From an uncultured Eubacteriales bacterium (lineage in GTDB: Bacteria > Bacillota > Clostridia > Oscillospirales > UBA644): a stretch of 64,000 bases of DNA. Under the pieces are notes generated by a model, which searched no databases, was not told the DNA's origin, and saw only the letters and a list, made by a program, of their open reading frames with translations. Each line of letters starts with the position of its first letter. Position 1 is the stretch's first letter. The position numbers were made by a program, and so were the translations under genes. Shown piece after piece: positions 7,039 to 15,691 of the stretch. The stretch lies in the NCBI GenBank assembly GCA_959604355.1, contig CAUHAO010000008.1, forward strand, positions 5,008 to 69,007, in the 5' to 3' direction.

Positions 7039-7350
7039 ATGGCACAGAACGAAAAAATGAGAATCAGACTCAAGGCATACGATCACAACCTGATCGACGC
7101 GGCAGCGGAGAAAATCGTTGCTACGGCTAAGAGAATGGGCGCAACAGTATCCGGTCCGGTCCCGCTGCCGACAGACAGAGAGGTCATCACGATACTCCGC
7201 GCAGTCCACAAATATAAAGACTCTCGTGAACAGTTCGAGATGAAGACACACAAGCGTGTCATCGACATCATAAAGCCCGGCCAGAAGGCAGTCGAAGCTC
7301 TTATGGGAATAGATCTTCCCGCGGGCGTCGAAATCGAAATCAAACTGTAA
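7039..7350 (+). CDS. rpsJ: 30S ribosomal protein S10
   Basis: S10 is a 3'-domain 30S protein and also the NusE subunit of antitermination complexes. The 103-residue product has the family signature (AKRMGATVSGPVPLPTDREV, about residues 34-53) and the full usual length. ATG 7039 follows AGGAGG at 8 nt. The frame extends upstream to 6976 but has no site there. It is the first gene of the S10-spc-alpha cluster, and its leader carries an attenuator-like hairpin. Confidence 0.98.
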   Translation: MAQNEKMRIRLKAYDHNLIDAAAEKIVATAKRMGATVSGPVPLPTDREVITILRAVHKYKDSREQFEMKTHKRVIDIIKPGQKAVEALMGIDLPAGVEIEIKL

Positions 7351-7437
7351 GCGGCAGACCGCTGTACAGCAATTGATCGGAGCCATGCAGGTCAAGTCGG
7401 TAAACCCGACCAATAACCGAAAGGAGAATTTATCACA

Positions 7438-8079
7438 ATGGAAAAAGGCATCATCGGAAAGAAAATCGGTATGACCCAGATTTTCTCTGAGAACGGCAAC
7501 GTGATCCCCGTAACGCTCATCGAAGCGGGACCTTGCCCGGTAGTACAGAAAAAGACCGTTGAGAACGACGGTTACAGCGCGGTTCAGATAGGTTTCGGCG
7601 ACATTCGCGAGAAGCTCGTCAACAAACCCATCAAAGGACATTTCGACAAAGCACAGGTTGCTTATAAGAGAGAGCTTCGCGAGTTCAGACTCGACAACGC
7701 CGATTCTCTCAACGTAGGCGATATAATCAAAGCCGACGTTTTCGCCGCAGGCGACATCGTTGACGTCACAGGCACTTCCAAAGGTAAAGGATACCAGGGC
7801 ACGATCAAGCGCTGCGGATTCCACACGGGTCCCATGGCTCACGGCTCCGGTTACCACAGACATCAGGGCTCTATGGGTTCCAACACGGATCCTTCCAGAG
7901 TAATGAAGAACAAGGGCATGCCGGGACACATGGGCAGCGAACAGGTTACGATTCAGAACCTCTGCATTGCAAAGGTTGACGCTGAAAACAACCTCATCGC
8001 CATCAAAGGCGCTATCCCCGGTCCCAACGGCGGTCTGGTAGTGGTCAAATCCGCTATAAAGTCCGTTAAGAAGGCGTAA
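7438..8079 (+). CDS. rplC: 50S ribosomal protein L3
   Basis: L3 is an early 50S assembly protein that reaches toward the peptidyl transferase centre. The 213 residues begin MEKGIIGKKIGMTQIFSENG and contain the extended loop with the conserved GxxHRxxGSxG segment (about residues 140-150). The length is normal. A GGAGAA site precedes ATG 7438. The 87-bp gap after rpsJ is the widest in the first half of the cluster. Confidence 0.98.
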   Translation: MEKGIIGKKIGMTQIFSENGNVIPVTLIEAGPCPVVQKKTVENDGYSAVQIGFGDIREKLVNKPIKGHFDKAQVAYKRELREFRLDNADSLNVGDIIKADVFAAGDIVDVTGTSKGKGYQGTIKRCGFHTGPMAHGSGYHRHQGSMGSNTDPSRVMKNKGMPGHMGSEQVTIQNLCIAKVDAENNLIAIKGAIPGPNGGLVVVKSAIKSVKKA

Positions 8080-8093
8080 GGGAGGATACAGAA

Positions 8094-8717
8094 ATGCTTA
8101 ACGTAAAAGTTTATGATATGAACGGCAAGGAGACCGGCACGGTCGAATTGAACGAAAGCATCTTCGGTGTCGAGGTCAATGTAGCGCTGCTGCACGAGGC
8201 TGTCAAGAATTATCTTGCCAACCAGCGTCACGGCACACAGAGCACCCTCACCCGCACCGAGGTTTCCGGCGGCGGTAAGAAACCGTTCCGTCAGAAGGGC
8301 ACAGGCAGAGCAAGACAGGGTTCCACCAGAGCTCCTCAGTGGACTCACGGCGGTATCGCTCTCGGCCCGAAGCCCCGCAGCTACAGATACTCCATGAACA
8401 AAAAGGCGAAGAGAGTCGCTATGAAGAGCGCTTTCTCCTCCAAGGTCGCTGAAAACAATATGATAGTCCTCGAAGACCTCAAGTTCGACGAGATAAAGAC
8501 CAAGAGCATGGTCGCAGTCCTCAAGGCTCTCAACGTTGAAGACAAGGCTCTCGTAGTTCTTCCCGGCCCCGATGCGAACGTCGTCAAGAGCGCCGCAAAC
8601 ATTCCGACCGTCAAGACCGCGTATGTCAACACCCTCAACGTATACGATATCCTCAAGCAGGACAAATTCATCGTTACCAAAGAGGCGCTTCAGAAAATAG
8701 GGGAGGTGTATGTATAA
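8094..8717 (+). CDS. rplD: 50S ribosomal protein L4
   Basis: L4 binds 23S rRNA, lines the exit tunnel and in some bacteria represses the S10 operon. The 207 residues include the tunnel loop (KKPFRQKGTGRARQGSTRAP, about residues 61-80). GGAGG precedes the start. The gene overlaps rplW by one base (8717), which suggests coupled translation. L4 is the natural candidate to act on the leader at 6670-7038, although that is inference. Confidence 0.98.
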   Translation: MLNVKVYDMNGKETGTVELNESIFGVEVNVALLHEAVKNYLANQRHGTQSTLTRTEVSGGGKKPFRQKGTGRARQGSTRAPQWTHGGIALGPKPRSYRYSMNKKAKRVAMKSAFSSKVAENNMIVLEDLKFDEIKTKSMVAVLKALNVEDKALVVLPGPDANVVKSAANIPTVKTAYVNTLNVYDILKQDKFIVTKEALQKIGEVYV

Positions 8718-9013
8718 TGAAATCCGTACACGATATAATCCTCAAGCCTGTTGTCACCGAGCACAGCATGGCACTCATGCGCGAACAGCGCAAATACACG
8801 TTCATCGTCGCACCCGACGCGAACAAAATCGAAATCAAAGAAGCAGTAGAGAAGATCTTCTCCGTTAAAGTTGCATCGGTCAACACCATCAACTTCGACG
8901 GCAAGGAGAGAAGAATGGGCTACACCAGCGGCAAGACCGCTTCCGGCAAACGTGCCATCGTCACGCTCACCGCAGACAGCAAGTCCATCGAGTTCTTCGA
9001 CAGCTTGATGTAA
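8717..9013 (+). CDS. rplW: 50S ribosomal protein L23
   Basis: L23 sits at the tunnel exit and docks trigger factor and SRP. The 98-residue product begins MKSVHDIILKPVVTEHSM and contains VNTINFDGKERRMGYTSGK, typical of the family. A GGGAGG site inside rplD and the one-base overlap with it indicate translational coupling. Confidence 0.97.
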   Translation: MKSVHDIILKPVVTEHSMALMREQRKYTFIVAPDANKIEIKEAVEKIFSVKVASVNTINFDGKERRMGYTSGKTASGKRAIVTLTADSKSIEFFDSLM

Positions 9014-9026
9014 AGGAGTGATACGA

Positions 9027-9860
9027 ATGCCTATAAAGAATTTCAAGCCGACGACCCATTCCAGAAGAAACATGTCCGTCTCGACGTTTGAAGAGATCAC
9101 GAAGGTGGGCCCCGAGAAATCACTTCTTGCTCCCGTCAAGAAAAACGCAGGACGTAACAGCTACGGCAGAATCACCGTTCGTCATCAGGGCGGCGGCAAC
9201 AGAAGAAAATACCGTATAATCGACTTCAAGCGCAACCGTCTCGACGATATCGCAGAGGTCATGTCCATCGAGTACGATCCGAACAGAAGCGCAAACATCG
9301 CGCTGATCAAGTACGAAGACGGCGAAAAAGCTTACATCATCGCTCCCAACGAGCTTACCGTAGGCGACAAAGTCCAGTCCTCCGCAAACGCGGATATCAA
9401 ACCCGGCAACTGCCTGCCCATAGAAAACATACCCGTCGGTACGTTCATCCACAACATCGAGCTCGTCGCAGGCAAAGGCGCACAGCTTTCCAGAAGCGCA
9501 GGCGCAGCAGCGCAGCTCATGGCTAAGGAAAACGGCATGGCACAGGTAAGACTTCCCTCCGGCGAAGTCCGTATGGTTCGTCTGAACTGCAAAGCCACGA
9601 TCGGTATCGTCGGCAACCTCGATCACGAGAATGTCAAGATCGGTAAAGCCGGCAGAACCCGTCATATGGGTATCCGTCCTACCGTAAGAGGTTCCGTCAT
9701 GAACCCCTGCGATCACCCCCACGGCGGTGGTGAAGGTAAGGCTCCGGTCGGCAGACCCGGCCCGGTCACTCCTTGGGGCAAACCCGCTCTCGGCTACAAG
9801 ACCCGCTCCAAGAAGAACAAGTCCAACAAATACATTGTAAAACGCAGAAATGCGAAATAA
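9027..9860 (+). CDS. rplB: 50S ribosomal protein L2
   Basis: L2 is a core 50S protein needed for subunit joining and peptidyl transfer. The 277 residues begin MPIKNFKPTTHSRRNM and carry the C-terminal signature NPCDHPHGGGEGKAPVG with the conserved histidine. The in-frame ATG at 9018 lies inside the AAAGGAG site region, so ATG 9027 is the likely start. The gene follows rplW by 13 bp. Confidence 0.98.
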   Translation: MPIKNFKPTTHSRRNMSVSTFEEITKVGPEKSLLAPVKKNAGRNSYGRITVRHQGGGNRRKYRIIDFKRNRLDDIAEVMSIEYDPNRSANIALIKYEDGEKAYIIAPNELTVGDKVQSSANADIKPGNCLPIENIPVGTFIHNIELVAGKGAQLSRSAGAAAQLMAKENGMAQVRLPSGEVRMVRLNCKATIGIVGNLDHENVKIGKAGRTRHMGIRPTVRGSVMNPCDHPHGGGEGKAPVGRPGPVTPWGKPALGYKTRSKKNKSNKYIVKRRNAK

Positions 9861-9874
9861 GGAGGTGCCGATAA

Positions 9875-10150
9875 ATGAGCAGAAGCGTTAAAAAAGGCCC
9901 TTATGTTGAAGCGTCGCTTATGAAAAAGGTCCTTGATATGAATGCAAAAGGCGAAAAACGTGTTATAAAGACATGGTCCAGAGCCTCTACTATATTCCCC
10001 GATTTTGTCGGACACACCTTTGCTGTCCACGATGGCAGGAAGCACGTTCCCGTTTATGTCGTTGAAGACATGGTCGGTCACAAGCTCGGAGAGTTTGCGC
10101 CCACCCGCCTCTTCAAAGGTCACTCGGGCTCGAAGACTTCCAACACCTAA
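9875..10150 (+). CDS. rpsS: 30S ribosomal protein S19
   Basis: S19 forms part of the 30S head with S13 and S14. The 91-residue protein begins MSRSVKKGPYVEASLMKKV and contains the signature TIFPDFVGHTFAVHDGRKHV. A perfect AAGGAGGTG site precedes ATG 9875. It is 14 bp after rplB in the S10 gene order. Confidence 0.98.
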   Translation: MSRSVKKGPYVEASLMKKVLDMNAKGEKRVIKTWSRASTIFPDFVGHTFAVHDGRKHVPVYVVEDMVGHKLGEFAPTRLFKGHSGSKTSNT

Positions 10151-10171
10151 GACACAGGAGGGTAATAGATA

Positions 10172-10507
10172 ATGGAAGCTAAAGCATATCTGAGAGAGCT
10201 TCGGATCTCTCCTCGTAAAGTAAAGATCGTTCTCGACCTTATCCGCAACAAGCCCCTCGGTCAGGCGGTCGCAATACTCGAAAATACTCCGAAGGCGGCA
10301 AGCGAGCCCCTGCTCAAACTCGTAAAGAGCGCGGCTGCTAACGCCGAGAACAATTTCGGCATGGATGTCTCCAAGCTCTACGTCAAGACCTGCTATGTAG
10401 GCGCAGGACGTACCCTTAAGAGAATGATGCCGAGAGCCAAGGGCAGCGCTGACAGAATCCTCAAGAGATCATCCAACATCACGATGATCCTTGCGGAGAA
10501 AGAATAA
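10172..10507 (+). CDS. rplV: 50S ribosomal protein L22
   Basis: L22 lines the exit tunnel with L4 and is a site of macrolide resistance mutations. The 111 residues include the signature VGAGRTLKRMMPRAKGSADR (about 77-96). CAGGAGGG precedes the start. The length is normal and there are no insertions in the tunnel hairpin. Confidence 0.98.
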   Translation: MEAKAYLRELRISPRKVKIVLDLIRNKPLGQAVAILENTPKAASEPLLKLVKSAAANAENNFGMDVSKLYVKTCYVGAGRTLKRMMPRAKGSADRILKRSSNITMILAEKE

Positions 10508-10520
10508 GGAGGACGTATAA

Positions 10521-11219
10521 ATGGGACAGAAAGTTAATCCGCACGGCCTTCGTGTTGGTGTCATCCGCAACTGGGATTCCAGATGGTTCGCCCGCGACGA
10601 TAAGTTCGGCGACATCCTCGTTCAGGACGACAAAATCAGAAAGTTTATCAAAGCAAGAACCTACGCCGCAGGCGTCTCCAAGATCGAGATCGAAAGAGAC
10701 TTCAACGGCAGAATAAAGATCTTCATTCACTGCGCTAAAGTCGGTATCATCGCCGGCAGACAGGGTGCGGAGATCGAAAAGCTCCGTCAGGACGTCGAGA
10801 AGCTTGTCGGTCAGAGAGTTTACATCTCCATTGTCGAGATCAAACGCCCCGACCTCAACGCTCAGCTCGTAGCCGAGAGAATAGCAAGCGACCTCGAAAG
10901 ACGTATCACCTTCAGACGTGCTACCCGTCAGGCCATCGACAGAACGATGAAGGCCGGCGCAAAGGGTATCAAGACAATGGTCTCCGGACGTCTGGGCGGT
11001 GCGGAAATTGCCCGCAGAGAGCACTATCATGAAGGAACCATCCCGCTGCAGACCCTCAGAGCCGACATCGACTACGGCTTTGCCGAGGCTCACACCACCT
11101 ACGGTAAGATCGGCGTCAAGGTCTGGATCTACAAGGGCGAAGTTCTCGCAGCAAACAAGAAAGTAACCGAAAAGAAGGAGGGTGAACGCCATGTTAATGC
11201 CAAAAAGAGTAAAATATAG
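10521..11219 (+). CDS. rpsC: 30S ribosomal protein S3
   Basis: S3 is a mRNA-entry protein of the 30S head and part of the ribosomal helicase. The 232 residues have an N-terminal KH domain (GRQGAEIEKL, about residues 76-85) and the C-terminal S3 signature. The last 29 bases overlap rplP, whose ribosome binding site (AAGGAGGGTG) lies inside this gene. Confidence 0.98.
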   Translation: MGQKVNPHGLRVGVIRNWDSRWFARDDKFGDILVQDDKIRKFIKARTYAAGVSKIEIERDFNGRIKIFIHCAKVGIIAGRQGAEIEKLRQDVEKLVGQRVYISIVEIKRPDLNAQLVAERIASDLERRITFRRATRQAIDRTMKAGAKGIKTMVSGRLGGAEIARREHYHEGTIPLQTLRADIDYGFAEAHTTYGKIGVKVWIYKGEVLAANKKVTEKKEGERHVNAKKSKI

Positions 11220-11628
11220 ACGCGTTCAGCGCGGCCGTATGAAGGGCAAAGCAATTCGCGGCAGCAAGATCAGCAGCGGTGAATACGGTCTCGTAGCTCT
11301 TGAGCCTTCCTGGATCACCAGCAATCAGATCGAAGCAGCCCGTATCGCTATGACCAGATACGTCAAAAGAGGCGGTCAGGTCTGGATCAAAATATTCCCC
11401 GACAAGCCGATAACCGAGAAACCGGCTGAGACCCGAATGGGTTCCGGTAAAGGTTCTCCCGAGTACTGGGTAGCAGTCGTCAAGCCCGGACGCATAATGT
11501 TCGAGATGGCGGGTGTTCCCGAAGAGACCGCGAGAGAAGCTATGCGTCTCGCGTCCTATAAATTGCCGATCAAATGCAAGTTCGTCAAGAGATCTGACAT
11601 GGAAGCGGCGAACGGAGGTAACGCATAA
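11191..11628 (+). CDS. rplP: 50S ribosomal protein L16
   Basis: L16 organises the A-site of the 50S subunit. The 145 residues begin MLMPKRVKYRRVQRGRMKGK and contain GSGKGSPEYWVAVVKPGRIM. GGAGGGTG stands 7 nt before ATG 11191; an in-frame ATG at 11182 overlaps that site and is less likely. The start lies 29 nt inside rpsC, and the last base is shared with the start codon of rpmC. Confidence 0.98.
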   Translation: MLMPKRVKYRRVQRGRMKGKAIRGSKISSGEYGLVALEPSWITSNQIEAARIAMTRYVKRGGQVWIKIFPDKPITEKPAETRMGSGKGSPEYWVAVVKPGRIMFEMAGVPEETAREAMRLASYKLPIKCKFVKRSDMEAANGGNA

Positions 11629-11819
11629 TGAAAGCAGAACAGATCAGAAATATGTCTGTCTCCGAACTGGAGGCAAAGCTCAAAGACCTCAAGGAAGAGC
11701 TGTTCAACCTTCGTTTCCAGCACGCGACCAAACAGCTGGATAACCCGATAAGACTCGCGGACGTCAAGAAAGACATCGCAAGAGTTAAGACGATACTGCA
11801 CGAGAAGCAGTCAGTATAA
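11628..11819 (+). CDS. rpmC: 50S ribosomal protein L29
   Basis: L29 sits near the tunnel exit beside L23. The 63-residue helical protein begins MKAEQIRNMSVSELEAKLKD and has the family word LFNLRFQHATKQLDN. Its ATG overlaps the rplP stop codon (TAATG), and a GGAGG site lies within rplP. Confidence 0.97.
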   Translation: MKAEQIRNMSVSELEAKLKDLKEELFNLRFQHATKQLDNPIRLADVKKDIARVKTILHEKQSV

Positions 11820-11837
11820 GCGGAGGAGGACACAATA

Positions 11838-12092
11838 ATGGAAAGATCTTTGAGAAAAACCAGAACGGGACTCGTCGTTTCCGATAAAATGGATAAGACG
11901 ATCGTCGTCGCGGTTAATGAACACGTCAGACACCCGCTGTACAATAAGGTTATGAAGCGTACCTACAAGCTCAAGGCTCACGACGAACTCAACGAGTGCA
12001 AAGTGGGCGACAGAGTAGAAGTCATGGAAACCAGACCTCTGTCCAAGGACAAGAGATGGCGTCTGGTCCGTGTCATCGAGAAGGCAAAATAA
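11838..12092 (+). CDS. rpsQ: 30S ribosomal protein S17
   Basis: S17 is a primary 16S rRNA binder with an OB fold. The 84 residues begin MERSLRKTRTGLVVSDKMDK and carry the signature GDRVEVMETRPLSKDKRWRL. GGAGGA precedes ATG 11838. The usual S10 order L29-S17-L14 is kept. Confidence 0.98.
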   Translation: MERSLRKTRTGLVVSDKMDKTIVVAVNEHVRHPLYNKVMKRTYKLKAHDELNECKVGDRVEVMETRPLSKDKRWRLVRVIEKAK

Positions 12093-12111
12093 GCGGTAAA
12101 GGAGAAATACT

Positions 12112-12480
12112 ATGATACAGCAGCAAACCTTTCTGCAGGTTGCCGACAACACGGGCGCTAAGGAACTGATGTGCATCCGCGTTCTTGGCGGCACAGGCAG
12201 AAGATATGCCAATATAGGCGACATCATCGTTTGTTCGGTCAAAAAGGCAGCCCCCGGCGGCGACGTCAAAAAAGGCGACGTTGTCAAGGCAGTCGTTGTC
12301 CGCAGCGTAAGAGGCGTGCGCAGAGCAGACGGAAGCTATATCCGTTTTGACGAAAACGCAGCCGTAATAATCAAAGATGACAAGACCCCGAAGGGGACCC
12401 GTATTTTCGGGCCCATCGCGAGAGAACTCAGAGATAAGGACTTCACGAAGATCCTCTCTCTGGCTCCCGAAGTTCTGTAA
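12112..12480 (+). CDS. rplN: 50S ribosomal protein L14
   Basis: L14 contributes to the inter-subunit bridge and is the docking site of RsfS. The 122 residues begin MIQQQTFLQVADNTGAKELM and contain the conserved IRFDENAAVIIKDDKTPKGT region. AAAGGAGAA precedes the start. The length is normal. Confidence 0.98.
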   Translation: MIQQQTFLQVADNTGAKELMCIRVLGGTGRRYANIGDIIVCSVKKAAPGGDVKKGDVVKAVVVRSVRGVRRADGSYIRFDENAAVIIKDDKTPKGTRIFGPIARELRDKDFTKILSLAPEVL

Positions 12481-12491
12481 GGAGGACGCAA

Positions 12492-12809
12492 ATGAATACA
12501 ATTCATATCAAAAAAGGCGATACCGTCAAGGTCCTCTCCGGCAAGAGCAAGGGCAAGCAGGGCAAGGTCATCGCAACCGCTCCGGCTGAGCAGAAGGCTA
12601 TGGTCGAGGGCGTAAACATGGTATCCAAGCATCACAAGGCTCGCACCAATACCGACACCTCCGGCATCGTCAAGACCGAAGGCGCTCTGTATGTAAGCAA
12701 GCTCCAGCTCGTTTGCCCCAAATGCGGCAAAGCGACCCGCGTCGGCACAAAGGTCACCGCAGACGGCAAAAAAGTCAGAGTCTGCAAAAAATGCAGCGCA
12801 GAGTTTTAA
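12492..12809 (+). CDS. rplX: 50S ribosomal protein L24
   Basis: L24 initiates 50S assembly and lies by the tunnel exit. A KOW motif is near the N-terminus (KKGDTVKVLSGKSKGKQGKV). The C-terminus has two CxxC pairs (CPKCGK and CKKCSAEF), a zinc-ribbon form found in many Firmicutes. The 105 residues are of normal length. GGAGGA precedes the start. Confidence 0.98.
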   Translation: MNTIHIKKGDTVKVLSGKSKGKQGKVIATAPAEQKAMVEGVNMVSKHHKARTNTDTSGIVKTEGALYVSKLQLVCPKCGKATRVGTKVTADGKKVRVCKKCSAEF

Positions 12810-12823
12810 CGGAGGTATAAGAA

Positions 12824-13363
12824 ATGTCGAGACTTAAAGAACTTTATAAATCCGAAATCGCTCCCGCTCTGATGAAGAAGTTCGAATATAAGAGCACAAT
12901 GCAGATTCCCAAGCTCGAAAAGATCGTCATCAACGTCGGATGCGGCGACGCGAAGGATAACTCCAAGGTTATCGAAGCAGTTTCCAACGACCTCTCGAAG
13001 ATCACCGGTCAGAAGCCGATGGTTTGTAAGGCAAGAAAGTCTGTCGCAAACTTCAAGATCCGTAAGGGCATGCCCATCGGTGTAAAAGTCACCCTCCGCG
13101 GCGACCGTATGTATGAGTTCATGGACAGATTCTTCAACGTGGCACTTCCGAGAGTCCGCGACTTCCGCGGTATCAATCCCGATGCGTTCGACGGCAGAGG
13201 TAACTACTCCGTCGGCGTAAAGGAACAGCTGATATTCCCCGAGATCGAGTACGACAAGATCGACAAGGTCAGAGGTATGGATATCATGTTCGTAACGAGC
13301 GCGACCAAAGACGAAGAAGCAAAAGAGCTTCTCGCAGCTTTCGGCGCACCGTTCGCAAGATAA
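12824..13363 (+). CDS. rplE: 50S ribosomal protein L5
   Basis: L5 is part of the central protuberance and binds 5S rRNA with L18. The 179 residues contain the signature IPKLEKIVINVGCGDAKDN and the C-terminal FPEIEYDKIDKVRGMDI region. CGGAGGT precedes the start. The spc-type order L14-L24-L5-S14 is intact. Confidence 0.98.
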   Translation: MSRLKELYKSEIAPALMKKFEYKSTMQIPKLEKIVINVGCGDAKDNSKVIEAVSNDLSKITGQKPMVCKARKSVANFKIRKGMPIGVKVTLRGDRMYEFMDRFFNVALPRVRDFRGINPDAFDGRGNYSVGVKEQLIFPEIEYDKIDKVRGMDIMFVTSATKDEEAKELLAAFGAPFAR

Positions 13364-13382
13364 GTAGGAGGAGGATATAGAA

Positions 13383-13568
13383 ATGGCTAAGACTTCCATG
13401 AAAATCAAGCAGCAGAAGGCACCCAAGTACAGCGCAAGAGCATACAACAGATGCAAGATCTGCGGCAGACCTCACGCTTATCTCAGAAAGTTCGGCATTT
13501 GCCGTATCTGCTTCAGAGAGCTCGCTTACAAAGGCCAGATTCCCGGCGTAAAGAAAGCAAGCTGGTAA
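13383..13568 (+). CDS. rpsN: 30S ribosomal protein S14, zinc-binding type
   Basis: S14 is a 30S head protein. The 61-residue form with four cysteines (Cys24, Cys27, Cys40, Cys43; CKIC and CRIC) is the short zinc-containing type found in Gram-positive bacteria. AGGAGGA precedes ATG 13383. A zinc importer is encoded elsewhere in this window (35.3-37.8 kb); no zinc-free paralogue is seen here. Confidence 0.98.
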   Translation: MAKTSMKIKQQKAPKYSARAYNRCKICGRPHAYLRKFGICRICFRELAYKGQIPGVKKASW

Positions 13569-13588
13569 TTCATTAAGGAGGAAAGAAA

Positions 13589-13987
13589 ATGCATATCACA
13601 GACCCTATTGCCGATATGTTGACCCGTATCCGCAACGCTAACACAGCAAAACATGAGACTGTTGAGATACCTGCCTCCAATATGAAGAAGCAGATCGCGC
13701 AGATACTTGTCGACGAAGGCTATATCAAGTCTTACAACGTCATCGACGACGGTAAGCAGGGCGTAATCAAGGTCATCCTTAAGTACGGCCCGAACAAGAG
13801 TGCAGTCCTCAGAGGCGCAAAGAGAGTATCCAAACCCGGCCTTCGTATCTACGTCGGCAAGGATGAGATTCCGAAGGTCATGCGTGGCCTCGGCGTCGCG
13901 ATAGTCTCCACCTCCAAGGGCGTTATGACAGACAGAGCTGCGAGAAAGAACGGCGTAGGCGGCGAAGTTCTCGCATTCATCTGGTAA
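13589..13987 (+). CDS. rpsH: 30S ribosomal protein S8
   Basis: S8 binds the central domain of 16S rRNA and often represses the spc operon. The 132 residues begin MHITDPIADMLTRIRNANTA and end with the signature STSKGVMTDRAARKNGVGGE. AAGGAGG precedes the start. Confidence 0.98.
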   Translation: MHITDPIADMLTRIRNANTAKHETVEIPASNMKKQIAQILVDEGYIKSYNVIDDGKQGVIKVILKYGPNKSAVLRGAKRVSKPGLRIYVGKDEIPKVMRGLGVAIVSTSKGVMTDRAARKNGVGGEVLAFIW

Positions 13988-14005
13988 TCGAAAGGAAACG
14001 CTGAA

Positions 14006-14557
14006 ATGTCAAGAATTGGTAGAAAGATTATTGATATACCCGCAGGCGTAACGGTCGATGTTGCCGAAAACAACACCGTCACCGTCAAGGGCCCCAAGGG
14101 AACCCTTACACGTACACTGCGTCCCGAAATGAAAATCACCGTAGAAGGTGCGACCGTCAAAGTCGAAAGACCCGACGACTCCAACCTCCACAAATCCCTC
14201 CACGGCCTTACAAGAACCCTCATCGCAAACATGATCGAAGGCGTTGTAAACGGCTACTCCAAGAAGCTCGAAGTTCAGGGTATCGGTTACAGAGTCCAGA
14301 AACAGGGCAACACAGCCGTATTCACCATCGGCTTTTCTCACCCCGTAGTTATTGCTGAGGAACCCGGCATCACCATCGACGTACCGGACGGCCTGACGGT
14401 CGTTATCTCCGGTGCCGATAAGCAGCAGGTCGGTCAGTTCGCAGCTATGGTCCGCGCGAAGAAACCTCCGGAGCCTTACCACGGCAAAGGCATACGCTAT
14501 GCCGGCGAAGTTGTAAGACATAAGGAAGGTAAAGCCGCTAAGGGCTCCAAGAAATAA
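14006..14557 (+). CDS. rplF: 50S ribosomal protein L6
   Basis: L6 lies near the factor-binding site of the 50S subunit. The 183 residues begin MSRIGRKIIDIPAGVTVDVA and include the signature PEPYHGKGIRYAGEVVRHKE (about 155-174). The two L6 repeats are complete. GAAAGGAAA precedes the start. Confidence 0.98.
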   Translation: MSRIGRKIIDIPAGVTVDVAENNTVTVKGPKGTLTRTLRPEMKITVEGATVKVERPDDSNLHKSLHGLTRTLIANMIEGVVNGYSKKLEVQGIGYRVQKQGNTAVFTIGFSHPVVIAEEPGITIDVPDGLTVVISGADKQQVGQFAAMVRAKKPPEPYHGKGIRYAGEVVRHKEGKAAKGSKK

Positions 14558-14572
14558 GGAAGGAGAAAAGTC

Positions 14573-14932
14573 ATGTTTTCCAGAAAAGATTCCAATAAGG
14601 CAAGACTTGCCAGACATAAGCGTGTTCGCGGTAAGGTTGTCGGTACTGCTGAGTGCCCGCGTCTGAGCGTCTATCGTTCGCTCAAACACATCTACGCTCA
14701 GATCATCGACGATGCCACCGCAACAACACTCGTCTCCTGCTCCACCGTCGAAAAGGCGTTTGAAGGATACGGCGGCAACAAAGAAGCTGCAAAAAAGATA
14801 GGCCTTGAGCTTGCTAAGCGCGCAGCGGAAAAGGGCATCAAAGATGTCGTTTTCGATCGCGGCGGTTACACATACCAGGGCAGAGTCGCTGAAGTTGCCG
14901 AAGGCGCAAGGGAAGGCGGACTGAACTTCTGA
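14573..14932 (+). CDS. rplR: 50S ribosomal protein L18
   Basis: L18 brings 5S rRNA to the central protuberance. The 119 residues include RLSVYRSLKHIYAQIIDD and end GRVAEVAEGAREGGLNF, both family hallmarks. AAGGAGA precedes ATG 14573. Confidence 0.98.
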   Translation: MFSRKDSNKARLARHKRVRGKVVGTAECPRLSVYRSLKHIYAQIIDDATATTLVSCSTVEKAFEGYGGNKEAAKKIGLELAKRAAEKGIKDVVFDRGGYTYQGRVAEVAEGAREGGLNF

Positions 14933-14962
14933 GTTCGGACGATATAGGAGGATAAAACATTC

Positions 14963-15466
14963 ATGTACGAAAAAATAGATGCACAGGGACTTAACCTGAC
15001 CGAAAAGCTCGTATCTCTGAACCGTGTATCCAAGACTGTCAAAGGCGGTAGAAAAATGAAGTTCTCCGCACTTGTAGTTGTTGGTGACGGCAACGGTGTC
15101 GTAGGCGTCGGTCTAGGCAAATCCGTTGAAATCCCCTACGCCGTCAACAAGGCGATAGAGGACGCTAAGAAGAACCTCGTCAGAGTTACTCTGAGAGGCA
15201 CCACGATCCCCCATGAACTCGTTTCGACCTACGGTTCGAGCACAGTCGTTCTGAAACCGGCTCCGGCAGGAACCGGCGTCATTGCAGGCGGTGCTGTCCG
15301 TGCTGTCGTAGAACTTGCGGGCATAAAGGATATCAGAACCAAGGCTCTGTACTCCCGTAATCCCCAGAACGTAGTTCAGGCAACGATCAAAGGTCTTGCA
15401 AGCCTGAAGGACGCGAAAGAAGTCGCGGAGATCAGAGGCAAGTCCATCGACGAGATCTTGGGTTAA
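14963..15466 (+). CDS. rpsE: 30S ribosomal protein S5
   Basis: S5 takes part in mRNA entry and translational accuracy and is a site of spectinomycin resistance. The 167 residues contain the N-terminal double-stranded RNA-binding fold (FSALVVVGDGNGVVGVGLGK, about residues 34-53) and the second signature PAPAGTGVIAGGAVRAVVE. AGGAGG lies 13 nt before the start codon, slightly far. Confidence 0.98.
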   Translation: MYEKIDAQGLNLTEKLVSLNRVSKTVKGGRKMKFSALVVVGDGNGVVGVGLGKSVEIPYAVNKAIEDAKKNLVRVTLRGTTIPHELVSTYGSSTVVLKPAPAGTGVIAGGAVRAVVELAGIKDIRTKALYSRNPQNVVQATIKGLASLKDAKEVAEIRGKSIDEILG

Positions 15467-15479
15467 GGAGGGCAGAGAC

Positions 15480-15677
15480 ATGGCTAAAAAGACCGAGAGC
15501 TCAGCTCTTAAGATAACCCTTACCAAAAGCCTCATAGGCAGACTCGAATCTCATATCGCGACTGCCAAAAGCATGGGACTTTACAAAGTCGGCGACGTTA
15601 CGGTACAGCCGAATAACGAAGCCACAAAGGGCAAAGTAGCGAAGATCTCCTACATGCTCAAAGTTGAAGAAGAATAA
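15480..15677 (+). CDS. rpmD: 50S ribosomal protein L30
   Basis: The 65-residue product has the L30 core (LKITLTKSLIGRLESHIATA, about residues 10-29), including the conserved KSLIG. AAGGAGGG precedes the start. It keeps the usual place between rpsE and rplO. Confidence 0.97.
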   Translation: MAKKTESSALKITLTKSLIGRLESHIATAKSMGLYKVGDVTVQPNNEATKGKVAKISYMLKVEEE

Positions 15678-15691
15678 GGAGGCAGTCAGTA